64,000 nucleotides of DNA, from contig NC_079887.1 in the NCBI RefSeq assembly GCF_029227915.1, forward strand, positions 12,338,001 through 12,402,000, in the 5' to 3' direction. The position numbers and the translations under genes were made by a program. The DNA is from Hydractinia symbiolongicarpus. Lineage: Eukaryota; Cnidaria; Hydrozoa; Anthoathecata; Hydractiniidae. The notes beneath the pieces were generated by a model. The model had not been told where the DNA came from. It worked only from the letters and a program-made list of their open reading frames with translations, and searched no databases. How positions within the stretch are numbered: the stretch's first letter is position 1; every line of letters starts with the position of its first letter. This document shows, piece after piece, positions 41,985-54,902 of the stretch.

Positions 41985-43252
41985 ATGACCATTCTACTTA
42001 TTGTTAATTGTGTCAATTTGTTTTTTGGTATGCTATTTATTTTTATTCTTTTTGGATAATAGTACGCCGTATTAGGTATAACTGCTTTCGTTCAGAGTCA
42101 GTGACCTTAGATGTCAAGATTAGATCCAGGCATTTTTAAAGCTCTTTTTTACTAAAAAACATATCGTTAAACCAATTCTTTTTGTTTTAATAGCGAATGT
42201 CAAGATTTTAGTGACAATATTGTCTTTCACATGTTTGACATTAATCTATATTATAATGCCCGTATACGTCCGTCCGTCCGCCCGTCCGTCCGTCTGTCAC
42301 GCAAAATGGTAGCTTAGCTGCGACGGGCGAACCCGTGGACTTTTCCCCGAGCTAACGACTAGTAAAAAAAAAATTTCAATTGGCAACCGTTATTTTTCTT
42401 CACTATAGATATTGCCATTGAAATTTTAAAGAAAATTGGAATAATTAATGATGTGCTTTCGATAATTGCAACCTTGTGCGTTTGTGAAGTAAGCGAATAC
42501 TTGATACATTTTGTTCTCTGGTACTTTTTTCGGTGAATCGCCTAAGCTATGATAAAGAACATTTTTGATGACGTATGGTACCAACCACAAGTCGCTACTA
42601 ACAAATACAACAAGAAGTTCTTCGTGTTTAGCGAAATGGTCTCCCTTGTCAACCTTTATAAAATTACCCTTCCCTACCACAGTGTACAATGTAAAAATAA
42701 GAAAATGTAGAGATAATCTAATTAATTAAACTAATTTTGATATAGAGGAACTGTTAAGTCTATTCAGGACAGTTTTTCTGAAACACAAAAATAGAAAGGA
42801 AATGAGAGGTTGGAGCCTATTTAGGCCGTTTGACTCTCCAAGACAATATCTTCATGCCTTTCAGAACCTGAAAGAAGTGAAAATATATGTGCAAATTGCT
42901 TGATAAATACAAAAAAGGCTATAATATGACTTAAACTGTCAATAAAAACATTCGACTTCCTCGTCACTTTTTCATGAAGAGTCATCATGGCAGCATACAT
43001 GAATATATACTATTTCTTTTATTAACCAATAAAAAATTATTAAAATAGATTGCGAAGGAGAGAAGGAATGCTTCGTTCTGGTTACTTTATAACGTAAATA
43101 AAATAACCCATGTCTAATTTGCGCAAACGCATTTTAATGCTACTTAAATATCATTGTTTAAAAACGATCACTTCATTATAGTGATTACATGTAATTATTT
43201 TTCCTTTCTACAGCGTAGTGGAGAAGATCATGAATATATTTTACCAAAATAA
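41985..43252 (+). CDS. Three-exon micro-protein gene, copy B (53 aa)
   Basis: Exons are 41985-42027 (43 bases, then GTATGC), 42409-42488 (after CACTATAG, before GTAAGC) and 43214-43252 (after TTTCTACAG). Joined, they give 53 codons and a stop. Exon 1 encodes MTILLIVNCVNLFF, exon 2 contains IGIINDVLSIIATLCVCE, and exon 3 encodes RSGEDHEYILPK. Compared with copy A, the first exon has the same length, both intron phases agree, exon 2 is 18 bases shorter near its start, and the last exon keeps the pattern D-x-E-x-ILP. Intron 1 has been invaded by a mini-Helitron. An upstream out-of-frame ATG at 41981 opens only eight codons. No family recognised. Confidence 0.6.
42245..42362 (+). mobile_element. 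Mini-Helitron (non-autonomous), intact ends
   Basis: 118 bases between a flanking A and T. It begins TCTATATTATAATGCCCGTA, has a (GTCC) run and CTGTCACGCAAAATGGTAGC, and ends with a hairpin (CCGTGGACTTTTCCCCG, partly decayed) followed by CTAACGACTAG. TC...CTAG ends with a hairpin just before the 3' end and insertion between A and T are Helitron hallmarks. Confidence 0.8.
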
Positions 43253-43560
43253 AAGAATTATCAGTATTATAGTACATAACTCTTGCATAAAATTACTTAT
43301 TTACGTGGACAATAATTTATATAGTAAAAATATTTTAGAAGAGCGTTAATTTTTCAACACATTTTCTTTTTATAGTCCTGAATGAATGCGCAATGTATGC
43401 ATGCATGATTCACCTTGTTTTTAATGTATTTAATGTATTTAAATAAACACTAATTCTTTCTCAATTTTTTTCTCTTTTAAAGTTAAAATCAGTAGGAAAA
43501 GAAAAAGTGCTCAAATGTTAGTCTACCATTTAAATGTATTTTATTTTAAACTTGAATGAT

Positions 43561-46500
43561 CTTACACATCACGAACATTTAATTAAAAAAAATCTAGCTT
43601 AGAGAGACATTCGCAGGAGCAAAACTTTTTTTCTACTTGCAGACGGACTGGTGAGAAGAGCCAAAAGCTAAGATGGTCCAAAGTTTCTGATAAAACAGTT
43701 AACCGCGAGGAGGGGGGGGGGGGGGGGGGTGTATTTATTACTTAAAGTGTCAACAGAAGAAAATTGTCTGTACCTGAAAGCAAGGAATTGATGTTTTAAA
43801 CGAAACAACCAAAACTGTTACACGAAAGTTTTTGAGAGGAAGTAAATGCAGAAAAAAGTTTTTTTATAACGGTATTGAACTTTGAATGCTTTTTTTACGA
43901 ACGTAAAGATACAAATAATGTATCTTATGTCAAGACAACTTCGTATATTTACTAAATAACGGAGTGAAATTATAGAAAGGATGTTAGCAAGAAAACGACA
44001 GCGTCACGCATAGTACTTTCTTGCAAAATTTGCATGACGTTATATCCGAATAACTCATTATTTATCAACACGCCTTTTTTGCAACTAAGCATTTAGAGTG
44101 GAGAAATAAAATTCAAAGATCCTAGTATCTTAAGCCGCCAACACTTGATGTTCATTGTGACTTATCAGAGGTTGTAGCGGCAAAACTCTGCAACTACTTT
44201 GACCTCTTACACAAAACTTCTTTACCTATTAAAGCGTTTTATGCCGGTTTGTGCCCAAAATGGTACCAGAGTAGGAGTAGTTTCTTGAAGTGTGAAATCA
44301 TTGAAAAAGCAGGGATTTATTGAATTAAAAGTCGTAAGATTGGACTACGCTGATTGGATTTTTTGATATTCTTATTATTATCAGCATTTATTGTTATTGG
44401 TTTTTTTAAACTGAAGAGTTCAATTGATTTTCAGTGAGTGAGACATTATACCAATATTGCGCGACATTCCCAGTTATTTATGTGTGCACCATTGAACGGG
44501 GATTTAAAATCATCAACCTTTTTTGATGATGAAATGGATGTAGCGTGTAGGGCAAAGGAGGTTTTCTCCACGGTTGTTCGAACTGATTAGCTCTGACATG
44601 TGACCACTTAATTGAGAAAAGGGGAATTAGATCGACATCGTTATTAAAAAAGTTAAAGACTGTTATTCTGGCGAAGTTATTTGAAATTTCGGATTTACTG
44701 CAACTTGATTTTTGAGTCTGTAATTATGTAGCTAGCTATGTTTTAACGATTCTCTTGCAATTTTATTTAGCTACCATAACGGTTGCTATGGGGTAAAAAA
44801 TTACACCGTGCTGTATAAACCCCTTAGTTAAGGCTTTTTGGCCAATCGGTGCTGCGGCTTTCCCGTATAAAGCGGTTGAGAATATCTATCAGTTAATAAA
44901 CCACTGTGTTAACTTTTCTGCAGTTTCCTTTATCATTATAAATATTATGAAACTTTAAAAATAGGCAGAAGTTTATTCGATTGGATGCAGTGGTAACTGG
45001 TTAGTTAGGAAATTTTAACATCTTGAGTCTCTTAGTCTTGCGATAAATGCGTCAAAACACTAAAGTAACACATTCACTGCACATTCTAAAGGGTCCAGTC
45101 ACGAGGTAAAACTTTTACGTTTCGTGTATATGATTTGAACTAAGCAAATTTTTCAAGCAAGCTGATCCAAAATTTATGAGCAGAACAGAAAAAAATATGA
45201 AGAAATGGTATTTTTTTGCCAATAAAATGAAAGTCAAAATTTCAACAAGAAAATCGACCTGGTCATACTACATAATTGTGATGAAATTAAGCACATTAGC
45301 CGGTTTAATGGTATTTGGATAATATCGGGGAGTACTACTAAATTTTATTACACCAACTATATTCTTGTTTATATATTATTTTGTAGACATACGTTTGTTT
45401 GAAGGTAAACCCGAACCTCATTAAATTGTAGGGACTGTCCTGGATTGCAGGTAAGTATCCTGAGTTACGATAAGGATTTGATATTAGAATTGGTAAACTA
45501 ATTCATCAATTTCTCATAAAAAGCAAGGATTTGACGCTATTCAAACCTCGATTTAATTGGGCACTAAAAGATCAAGAAGAAAAAGGGGTCGGGCTAAAGA
45601 AACCCATTTTGAAAGTGATGAAGGATAAGTGGTTTTGCCCCAAAAGTTGCTAAAAATGTTTGGGAGCACATCAAAGGACAATAGAGAGTGTTTCAGCCCA
45701 CACGAAATGCTATAATAAAACTTGGAATTGGTAATAAGGATATGTGAAGAAGAAAAATTGTTTGCTTAGTTTCCTCCCTAAGCACCTGTTATTCCATGAT
45801 TTATCATGGCAACCAAAGTGACATCATAACAATAATATTTTGATTTTCTAGCGCTGGGCAAATAATAACGAAAGAGTAACGATATTGCAACAGAAGATAT
45901 AATAGGGCTTCCCTCCGGCTTCAACGAACTTCTTTTAGCCATTTGAAATCGATTAAATTGTGAAGTAGATTCTTTGTTGGAGTGAAAATAAGAGATTATG
46001 GAAAATATTATCGTCATAAATAAATTTTTGAGTGCGAAAATTGATGGCGGTTCGTTGATAGGTAGGTACAACATAAAGTCAGCGGCGGATTTAGGATTAG
46101 TGATGCAAAAAAGGCCAAATCGCCCGTAAGAGAAATAAGGCACAGCTAAGGGGGTTTTGATTCAAATTTTGATTTTTTAAAAAAATATTCCAATAATGTT
46201 AAAAGTTTACTATAAACATTTACGAAGCGTAACGAGTTTTCCTTCTTTATTAAAATAAACAAGTCTTTCCAACGCATGTATGAATCACCTGAATATAAGT
46301 CCTTGATAGTTCAGCCGGTTGAATAGAATTTGCACCAGTTAGACTGCATCAGAACTTGCACCAGAAAATATTTTGCACAGAGAGATGCGCGTTTTGCACC
46401 AGTTAAGCGGTGCAAAAGGTAAAACCGTTATTAATCTGTTACTTATTGCCTTTGGCATGTCTAGTAACAACAGCAATACTGGTACAAAATAAAGACCACA

Positions 46501-48170
46501 GCGTTCGCGCAATAGACCGAGAGTTTCCAAAAATGCAAGGACCGCTCCGGAGTCCCGCATCATGCTACACTATCGACACTGCGGTTGATTCAGGGGAAAG
46601 GGCCAGAACACGACACACGCTTTACCGTAGACATATGATGAGAGCTACACCTTTTAAATGCACTAGTGCACCACCTCTAAAAGTTTTAGTCAATCACAGT
46701 GTGCAACAAAAATTTGACTAGTTAAATCTTTTTTATGTTAAACGTAGTTTCATTGCTGCACATTTAATAACTTAATAACTAGCATAATAATATTCCTAAC
46801 TATCTTTTTTTATCTAAACCGGATAACTCAAAGCTGAAGCTTGTGTTTTTATCACCGAAGTTACTGTTCAAATTTAGACCTTTTACAAGCGCACATTCGA
46901 GTGTACAGGGAAATAATTTCTGACTACATTATTCCAGAAAATTACCGAAGCACAAAATTAACGCAAGTTCTAAGCTTTCACATTATTTAATTGAAAAGTG
47001 GGGGACGTTACAAAAGTTACTAGTTATTTTATAACCTGTAATTAAAGTTTAGTTAAAGTCTACTTTTGTTTGATTGCACGAAAAAAAAAACCCTGTCCCA
47101 ACACGGTCCACCTGGTATGATGAAATAAGACTGCAAGTAGCTACCAGTTAATTCCGTAAATTTTCCACAGAGTTATCACTGTAGCAATATAATAACCATT
47201 GCTCCATATATTGGACTTTAGACGCTACGGTAAAAAAAAAAAACGTTTTAAAGAGCGACACGTTTGTAAAAACATCTGCTTTTCTTCAACGAGTTACTCA
47301 ACGGTTTATTCTTCTCATCAATTTTCTAAAAACATCTGAACATGTGCAAATATTCTCACAAGTGCTTCATATCGTAACGCAATATCTTAAATCTCTTCAT
47401 CGATTATACAACGCAAATTAAAATATAATTTCGTATTTACAAGTGTTATTAAAATAATAAAACGGATATAATTATCATAAATTAGTATTAATTAGTATGA
47501 ATAAATAAAAAAATTATTTCGCTTTCCTTGTTTGCGCAAAGTTTTGATATCTACTTAGTAATGCGCTGGCTTCATAAGTTTTATTATATTGCTTATGCAA
47601 ACTTTTCTTTTATCATTAATAATCATTTTTTTGTGTTTTCTTTTCCATGTTTATAGATTTATAATATTGTTTTAAATAAAAAAAATTATTTGTTTATTTG
47701 TATTTTCTTTATTATAAACATTTTATTTTCTGTGAAGTTTCACGATTTGCAATGTGATTATGAGTCACAAAAAAGGAACCAGATAAACGTTTGATTTCTG
47801 ACTTTCATCACGTTCATTCCATACAGAACATTTTTTTGTCACTTTTAAGATTAATGCTTTATTTACTCAAATTCGGTTCGGGGTTTTCCAAACATGTTAT
47901 TATTACGCCGTGAAACAACAAATTAGCAGCAGTAAATTTCAAAAATTGCGCCAGGACAGAGGGGCGTAAAATGGAAGAACGCGGAAAAGGATTGCATAGT
48001 TACATTACATTACATTACACGAATCCAAGGCAACATTTAGCTGAAGTCTTCTTTTAAAACGATCATTAATCCGCCTTATAAGGTTTTGCATAATGTTTGG
48101 AAATATAAAGCTTATTATTAACGCTTACAATGCACAGAGAAAATGTCCGTTCGGACAGAAATTGTAAGTA
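43561..48170. other. Long non-coding region, no supported gene
   Basis: A run of 18 G at 43712-43729 (possible G-quadruplex or sequencing-sensitive site). A GC-richer block at about 46320-46720 with four TTGCACCAG words and open frames on both strands, possibly an unclassified repeat. A 121-codon minus frame at 45778-46143 has no recognisable motif. (ATTAC)n at about 48000-48020. Otherwise AT-rich sequence, presumably intergenic and partly the upstream region of the homeobox gene. Confidence 0.5.
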
Positions 48171-48306
48171 CTAGTCGTTAGCCCGTGGAAAATCCACGGG
48201 TTCGCCCGTCCTTTTTATACCGCATTGCGTGCTTCTCGCTATTGCGCAGCTAAGCTACCATTTTGCGTGACAGACAGACAGACGTATACGGGTATTATAA
48301 TATAGA
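48171..48306 (-). mobile_element. Mini-Helitron, minus strand
   Basis: 136 bases. Read on the minus strand: A|TCTATATTATAATACCCGTA, a GTCT run, CACGCAAAATGGTAGCTTAG, then a perfect hairpin CCCGTGGATTTTCCACGGG and CTAACGACTAG|T. Closest in sequence to the copies at 42245 and 63212. Confidence 0.85.
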
Positions 48307-49442
48307 TAATCATCCTCTTTCTGATTGAGTATAAGAAAAATGGCGGTTGGATCTTCTTAACAAGATTCGTTCTGGATTTAGTGATTTCTTCAATTGCATA
48401 TTCTAAGAATTTATTTTCCGTTTAAAAAGTTTCATTTTGGAGACCTAATTTAAAACACGCCCAGTTTCCATGCAATACCTCGTTAAAAAAATACTTTTAT
48501 TATTGTTTAGCAGCAATAAAGCCATAATATTACAACTTAAAAAAGGCTTAGAACGAAAAAAAAACAATAAATTAAATTCAACAAGATAAAATTTAGCGTA
48601 GATTTATAAAAGAGGTTAACTTGCAGTCGAAAAATTTAGAGAATGGGAAAAAAAAGGGAAACGAGTTTTCATAAAGTAAGTAAGACAGACAAAATATGTT
48701 CGTACACATTTTTTGATCAGCGTTTTAAGCTCTACATAATAAAGGCAATGGCCAAACGAATTTCCGAAAAACGATTTTATGCACTTTGATTCTTCCAAGG
48801 ATATTATCGACTGACTCGGTGAAACAGATAATTTTTATTTATTGATTGTAAATTTTAATTTAGGAAACTAACAATTAGGCAAATTAGAATCAGCAATGAG
48901 TAAAAATGACCATAAATTGAATAAGTGCGATCAGTTAATTATTTTTGACTTAAAATGGATATTTGACCAATGTCCCCCAAGCTTACACTAACCAGAAATT
49001 TTGAATTTTAAATGCAATAATTTTATCCTTGTGTGAACGTTTTGTGGCTACAGCTGTGTTACGTTTCGGAATTAAACGGACGTGTTTATAAATTCCGATA
49101 ATGTTTATTAATTTGAGTGAGAAATATTTAAGAAAATATATTGGAGATATTTGCTTCTCATTTCAAGATGTGTTAAAAAAGATTACCGTGCTAATAGATT
49201 AAGAAGTGTTATTAATTGCAAAATATAAAAACAATATACTTGAAAAATATGTGCCACCATTTTTTTCGTAAAATTAGTAGTCCATTCACAAAAAAAAAAG
49301 AAATTCATATTTCCTGCACTTAATAACACAAGTCAACAAATATTTAACTTTTTATTTCATCTACCTTTTTTATTTTATAATTTTCTAAAACTTTTTTATA
49401 TTGTCTCAATTACCATCAAGGCCATCTGCTCACTTTGAAGTG
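48307..49442. promoter_or_regulatory. Upstream region of the homeobox gene
   Basis: AT-rich with no supported gene or repeat. Its position directly before a TATA-driven homeobox gene makes it the likely proximal control region; I cannot point to defined binding sites. Confidence 0.35.
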
Positions 49443-49449
49443 TATAAAA
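49443..49449 (+). promoter_or_regulatory. TATA box of the homeobox gene
   Basis: TATAAAA followed by GGGAGG. About 30 bases further lies TTAGTTAGTC, a reasonable start region, and the ATG is 59 bases beyond the TATA box. Confidence 0.7.
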
Positions 49450-49507
49450 GGGAGGAACAATAGGAAAGATTAGTTAGTCTTTAAAAAGAACAGTGCGATC
49501 ATCAGAC

Positions 49508-52101
49508 ATGTTTCAGTTGCCAAGAAGTTCAACCTATTCAACCTGTTGTAAGTTGGTATTCCATTTTTTACTCTTTTTTGATCAAATCAGTGCTTTACTT
49601 TCCTCCACGTTAGAAAGTTAAAACCTAAGATTCAATTGGAACATATTTGCTCAAAATATATGCCTTGTTAATACAGTCTTAACCTAGGTGTGGTGTCAAT
49701 AATTAATTTTCACCTTGGTCCAATCATAAAATATGCCAATGCAATGCATATATTGTAATTCCAATGTGGCTTAAATAAGTAAAAGTCTTAACCTAGGTTT
49801 CACCTTGGTCCAATCATAAAATATGCCAATGCAATGCAGATATTGTAATTCCAATGTGGCTTAAAAGATTTGACATGTTTTTCTTCTTAACGCAAACATG
49901 TGAGGATGTGTTCTTAATAAAAAAAATTGGATTATATATCGTTGACACTTTCTTTATGTCTAAAGGAAATTGTCAGGTATGAACAGTAAAAGACCTGTAT
50001 TTTTTCCTTTATGGATTAGGCAGAGGAAGCTGTTGCACCGAGGGTTACTCTAACGAAATGGATGAGGAATATTATTCCATGTGTAGATCAAAACAACGAA
50101 GAAATCGAACAACATTCACGAAGCAACAGCTGCAGGAATTGGAAATCACGTTCCAAAAGAAACATTACCCTGATATAAACACACGAGAAGCACTTGCTGA
50201 AAAGATAGGGATTACGGAAGCTCGAATACAGGTACGTTGTTTGAATTAAAATTGTTTCGAATACGATTTGATTTGTTGAAATGCTTTAAGGAATGAAATG
50301 GTGTTGGATTTAGGTAAAGTTGGGATTAGCAGGAATCGAGAGGCTCTTTGCCCAATTAGAACTTTGAGACTTTAAGTTGTATAGAATTTAACAAAAAATT
50401 TTGGTATCAAGTGCTAAAATTAAAGATAAATAGTCTAATACCACGCAAAAACCGAAACATTTTAAATCCAATCTAAAAGTAAAGCAAATTTTGGCGAACT
50501 TTTAAAAAACCTACATATCTAAGATTTTTCCCATGACAAGGAACACTTTTTAACTATAGGGAAGCGAAAGCGGCCACCACGCAAAATAGAATTTTTGAAT
50601 TATTGCAAGAAAAATAAAAACCATGGAAATCGGGAAAAGTATTAAGAACAAACGGATCTTTTCTTCACAATTTATTTGACAATTAAATCAATTTCCAATT
50701 GGATTGAAAATGACAAAATTTAGAGTTTAGTTAAAAATTCATTGCAAAGAAAGAAAAAAAGAATTAATGTTTATTCTTATTATATTTTTAAAACTAACCC
50801 ATAATCTATTTCATTAGCTTAATTAAAATTCCTTTTAATCGTAATTACGAGACATTCCCTGATTAACTCAATTAATTTATATGCTGTCAGAAACTCGAGC
50901 GACAAGTGAGGCGGCGGTCTAAAACTGAATTTTTAAATTTTAGGGGCCTATTTTATTACAGAACAAAGTTTGATAAAGAACTTCAAATTTTTTTGGTCTT
51001 CGCAGTATACTCGCAAGATCGTAGCTTAGGTCAGGCGTGAATACACAATTTCCGAATTAGGATACTATCCCAGTGGGGGAGATTGGACTGTACACCCCTG
51101 TTCTATGTACGAGGCATACAAAACGTGCAAGAAATAGAGGCTCTTTGACAGATGTGAAGCTTTTCTTGAGAAGTTTATGTGTCAACTTTGGAATTTCAGC
51201 ACACAGTTTTTTAAATGTTTTAAGAAAAGAAACACATAAAAAACCTATATTTTAATACTCTCAGAAAAATTATATGAAGTTCTAAAACATGCCAAATCCA
51301 GGGCAATTCGGAAATTTGTGAATTACACAATGCGGCGTTCAGAAGTCCGGGATTTAACATCAGTGCCCAAATGTGAATAAAACATCCTAAGATAATAAAA
51401 AAGGTGACGTAATGAATTCGGTAATAGAATATCATTTTATTTTTCAGGTATGGTTTCAGAATAGACGGGCTAAATGGAGAAAACTATCTTCTGCAAAGCA
51501 ACGTTTACTTCAAAGAAACGCTCAACTTCGGTCAAACCGTGATTACTTACTTGATAATCCATGGACCAACTTACCAAGGAAGGTATCACAGTTAGTGCCT
51601 TTTATGGATGAAATAAAACACGACCATGCTGAACAACATTCACAGCTGTTAGAATCTACGTCAGGCGGAAGTTCACTTAAAATTGAGAACTTAGAGGAAG
51701 AAAACCATGACAACCATGACAAAATATCAACAAACAGAGTAAAGTCAGAAGAAAAGCATTCTTTTAACAGAAATTTTTTTAGAAATACTGCCGAAAATGA
51801 TCTGATTCATTGCGAGAAACAAAGAAGATGTTTTGATACTCCTGTACATCATGTAGATTTAGAGTATCCATTTCGAGTGGAGTCTCGACATCAACGCAAA
51901 ACATATTCTTCACTTGTACCAATGCCTTACTTACCTATACCCTGTCCATGCAAAGCTTGCTATATTCAATCTATTGAAATGATGTATAAAAATCATCGGC
52001 GAAATTCTTCATTTTTGATGCCGTCTTCGTCAACGTTAAAAGAAGTCGAGCAAAAAAGTTTCACGAAGGACGTTGACAGACATGATGATTTTACTGATTA
52101 A
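49508..52101 (+). CDS. Paired-like (Q50) homeobox transcription factor, three exons
   Basis: Exons are 49508-49547 (before GTAAGT), 50020-50231 (after ATGGATTAG, before GTACGT) and 51448-52101 (after ATTTTTCAG). Joined length is 906 bases, 301 residues, with all phases agreeing. The homeodomain is at 39-98 ([16 protein letters not shown] ... [12 protein letters not shown]). Residue 50 is Gln, and the second intron falls exactly between homeodomain positions 46 and 47, a position known in paired-class genes. No paired domain is present. The C-terminal half has an acidic/charged middle, a [12 protein letters not shown] cysteine cluster near residue 250, and a Ser/Asp-rich end. It is a nuclear DNA-binding regulator. 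Exact family (Alx/Arx/Drgx-like or a cnidarian-specific paired-like group) is unresolved. Confidence 0.88.
49548..50019 (+). other. Intron 1 of the homeobox gene
   Basis: 472 bases, phase 1, containing a tandem duplication at 49678-49865. Confidence 0.8.
49678..49865 (+). repeat. Tandem duplication in homeobox intron 1
   Basis: 65-base blocks at 49711-49775 and 49801-49865 differ at one position. They start CACCTTGGTCCAATCATAAA, contain ATGCCAATGCAATGCA and end CCAATGTGGCTTAAA. Both are preceded by CTTAACCTAGG (49678, 49787). CCAAT and ATGCAAT-like words within each copy could be factor-binding sites. Confidence 0.85.
50232..51447 (+). other. Intron 2 of the homeobox gene
   Basis: 1216 bases, phase 0, GTACGT...ATTTTTCAG. 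No recognised element inside. Confidence 0.85.
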
Positions 52102-52216
52102 AAAGAAGTTTTTTTCTAATCCAAATTTAACTGTTCTGTATAAAAGTGTAAATATAGTAAAAAAATCTTTATGAGAAAATATTTCAAATATATACATCTG
52201 TGATAGCATTATGTTC

Positions 52217-52393
52217 ATCACTCACTTTTTTATCTTGAAAAATCAACTGTTTAAGGTCATTATAGCAAACCAAAGAACAATCAATTACCTCCATTTCTCA
52301 GGGCAGATATCATCACTCACTTTTTTATCTTGAAAAATCAACTGTTTAAGGTCATTATAGCAAACCAAAGAACAATCAATCACCTCCATTTCT
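52217..52393 (+). repeat. Tandem duplication after the homeobox gene
   Basis: 82-base copies at 52217-52298 and 52312-52393 are almost identical (ATCACTCACTTTTTTATCTT ... CACCTCCATTTCT). They lie about 110 bases past the stop, probably within or just after the 3' untranslated region. Confidence 0.9.
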
Positions 52394-54849
52394 AGCAAAT
52401 GGTAAAAACTTTAAAGAAAACATGAAATAACCTGTATAAACAGAAACAAAGTTGTTTTTGAATTATTTTTTACTAGAACTTTCGACCGTTTCCGCGGCTA
52501 TCATCAGTAAATACATTTTATTAATAAACCAACCAAATATGGTAATAAAAGTCAGCATAAAACAAGTTAACATATTCCCAAACGAATAATTATATTTTGT
52601 CCATAAGACTCCCAATGTAAAGATATAGTGTCCTCAAAACTTATTGCTCTGGGAAGTTCAAGAATTGAAAGTGGGTCCATGACATTTTGTTAACTATAAA
52701 TTCTCAGCGCAACACGTCAATGAGTACTGAAAATGGCAAATGAGCTATTGCACAAGCACAGGCTTCCAGCCAAATTGCCAAACTTGATGTCCCCTTTATT
52801 GCAGGATAGTAGAAGAAGGGGATGCTACAAAGTACAGTAAAATTTTAGGGTCAAGTCCGTGCTTCAAAGACCTTCCGCAGCACTCCCCTAAGTATTATCT
52901 GTTGGCATCATCAAAATATGACGCACGCGCAAAAAAAGAGAATTCCTTGGAATCTATTGACGTCATCAAAAATTGACGCACGCGCAAAAAAGGTCTCTGT
53001 CAAATCCGACGACATTTGACACAACGAGGGTGGACTTAGTACATGAGCACACAAAGATGAAAGTAACTGGCTTGACAAAAAAAAATGGGACATTTTGTGC
53101 TCAGTGCAGGGAGCTGAAATTTGACTTTAAGTACCGCATTGTCTACGGGAACCATGTTAGGCATAGCGACAGTTGAATGTGTTGACCCTGGGTTTAGTAG
53201 CACATGCCGTGAATATTTAATCAAAAATGGTGAAAAACAACCTCAACGTAAACATCATGCATTTGCTGAAGTTTCGGCATGCAAATCTTCGATTTTCTAA
53301 AGTTTTACCTCATATATGGAAATGGAGTGTCCTATATGACACTCAATCGAGAACCCCACCAGCATCAAACAGAGAGATTTATCGCCATCAGAATTAGTCA
53401 GTAACTCTAACGGGTTAGCATGATTATGTGCTTTTGATGAGCGGTAACGAGATATAGGGGTTTAAAGGTTTTTTGATGACGTCATCAACCCGTCCATTCC
53501 AAAACGGATTTGGGGACCAAGAGTTGGAAAAATTACCCAATCACCCGTGGGTAACTAAGTGGTCCCTACAAACTTCTACAAAATTACGTCAGACAAGTAG
53601 GTTTTCAGCGCGAAAATGTCCCTTAGTATCGAAATCTCCTTTTTCCTCCCTCCCCCTTCTGTCAATGTTGCAGACACAGAAGGAGTTCAGCAGATACTGT
53701 CTCAGATGCCCTTTCTCCAAAAACGGGGTTACAACACTGAAATAGGGGAAGGGGGCTGTTTGTCTCACTAATTTTGTGGAGGGTTGTAGTTACCCACGCA
53801 GTGAAAAATCATTGACGTCACCACCCTGTGTCCAAGTTATTTGGCCTCAAAGTTTTAGATGCTTGTAATGGCTTCATTAATTTAATATAGGATATTGACG
53901 TTAAAGTAGTGTTATTGACGTCGCGCCGTAACGTCAGAAAACTTAACATATTAGACTTTTTTGGTTTTCGGCTACATTCGGATAAAAACGATTGTACTTT
54001 TCCATTTTTGTTCACTGTAAAAAGATAATTTTTGAACTTATACATATTATTTTTAAAGTTGTTAGAACACATCATGCCTAGCACACAATAAGATATAGCA
54101 ACCTTATTTTAATGTTTCCTCATGTTCAAAAAATGAGTAAAGCCACAATCATTTCATATCGCAAAAAGGTTTCTAAGTGTTTTTTGTTTGTACTGATATA
54201 AAAAGATTTAAAGGTAGTTTGATAAGAAATACTGCACAAAATTTTGCACAGCCTTACAGTGCAATAATTTATGTTGCAAAATGTACGAGAAAGCGGACTT
54301 AAGAAATAATTCATGTTGCAAATTTCTTTTCTTAATCTTTACTTCATGATAAATCATTTTTAAATCATTTAACAAAGTGCTCCACGTGAAGGTAAGCCAT
54401 AGAACTTTGCCCTTCACATAAAAGAAAAAGAGATGCATGTGCAACACAACGTTTAAATAAAATGCGTCACTACTGTACTTTTAGGATTCACAACATAGTT
54501 TTGGCATACAATAAGTTTGAAAAAGCCAAAATAAATATCCGCAAAAGAGTAGTACCATCACTTTTCCTAAATTCACTGTTTTTAAATGTAAATACGAAAT
54601 TACTATCCTGCTTAACATAGTCAAAAGATAATACTATTTTATTTTCCAAGACTTCCCTTATCAGATATAAACCTCCCCCTCTGATTTTAGGATACTGACG
54701 AACCCTAATTATTCTGATGCGCCTTATAAATGTATAAGACATGGGTGCAGCGAATAGGAACATTTACCCCCATCAACAGTGCACGCTATTCTCATGTTGG
54801 CAGTACATTTCGCACAACACGGCGGATAGATATAAATAGAAAATTATCA
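52394..54849. other. Non-coding region with TGACGTCA-rich repeat
   Basis: From about 52640 to 53930 the sequence is GC-richer and repeats TGACGTCATC-type words (52957, 53475, 53812, 53918) and GACGCACGCGCAAAAAA twice (52920, 52975). It looks like a decayed non-autonomous DNA transposon of unknown family. 53940-54849 shows no supported gene. Confidence 0.45.
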
Positions 54850-54902
54850 ATTTTGTTTATTTTAAATTTGCATTATATACTACAACACAATTGTTGAATA
54901 AA

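Larger units (their letters stand above)
41780..43560 (+). repeat. Duplicated genomic segment, copy III
   Basis: Same-orientation counterpart of 33573-34720, enlarged by insertions such as the mini-Helitron at 42245. It contains the second micro-protein gene. Confidence 0.65.

Noticed and set aside
42426-42689. 87-codon minus-strand frame overlapping exon 2 of micro-protein gene B
   Set aside because: Starts with TTG, overlaps a better-supported exon on the other strand, and has no counterpart in copy A.
43712-43729. Run of 18 G as a functional quadruplex
   Set aside because: A homopolymer of this length is easily a sequencing or slippage product, and nothing nearby suggests use.
45778-46143. 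121-codon minus-strand frame
   Set aside because: No motif, no splice context, no duplicate copy; composition looks random for AT-rich DNA.
46339-46721. Overlapping frames on both strands in a GC-richer block
   Set aside because: Both strands are equally open and four TTGCACCAG words suggest a repeat; no protein family recognised.
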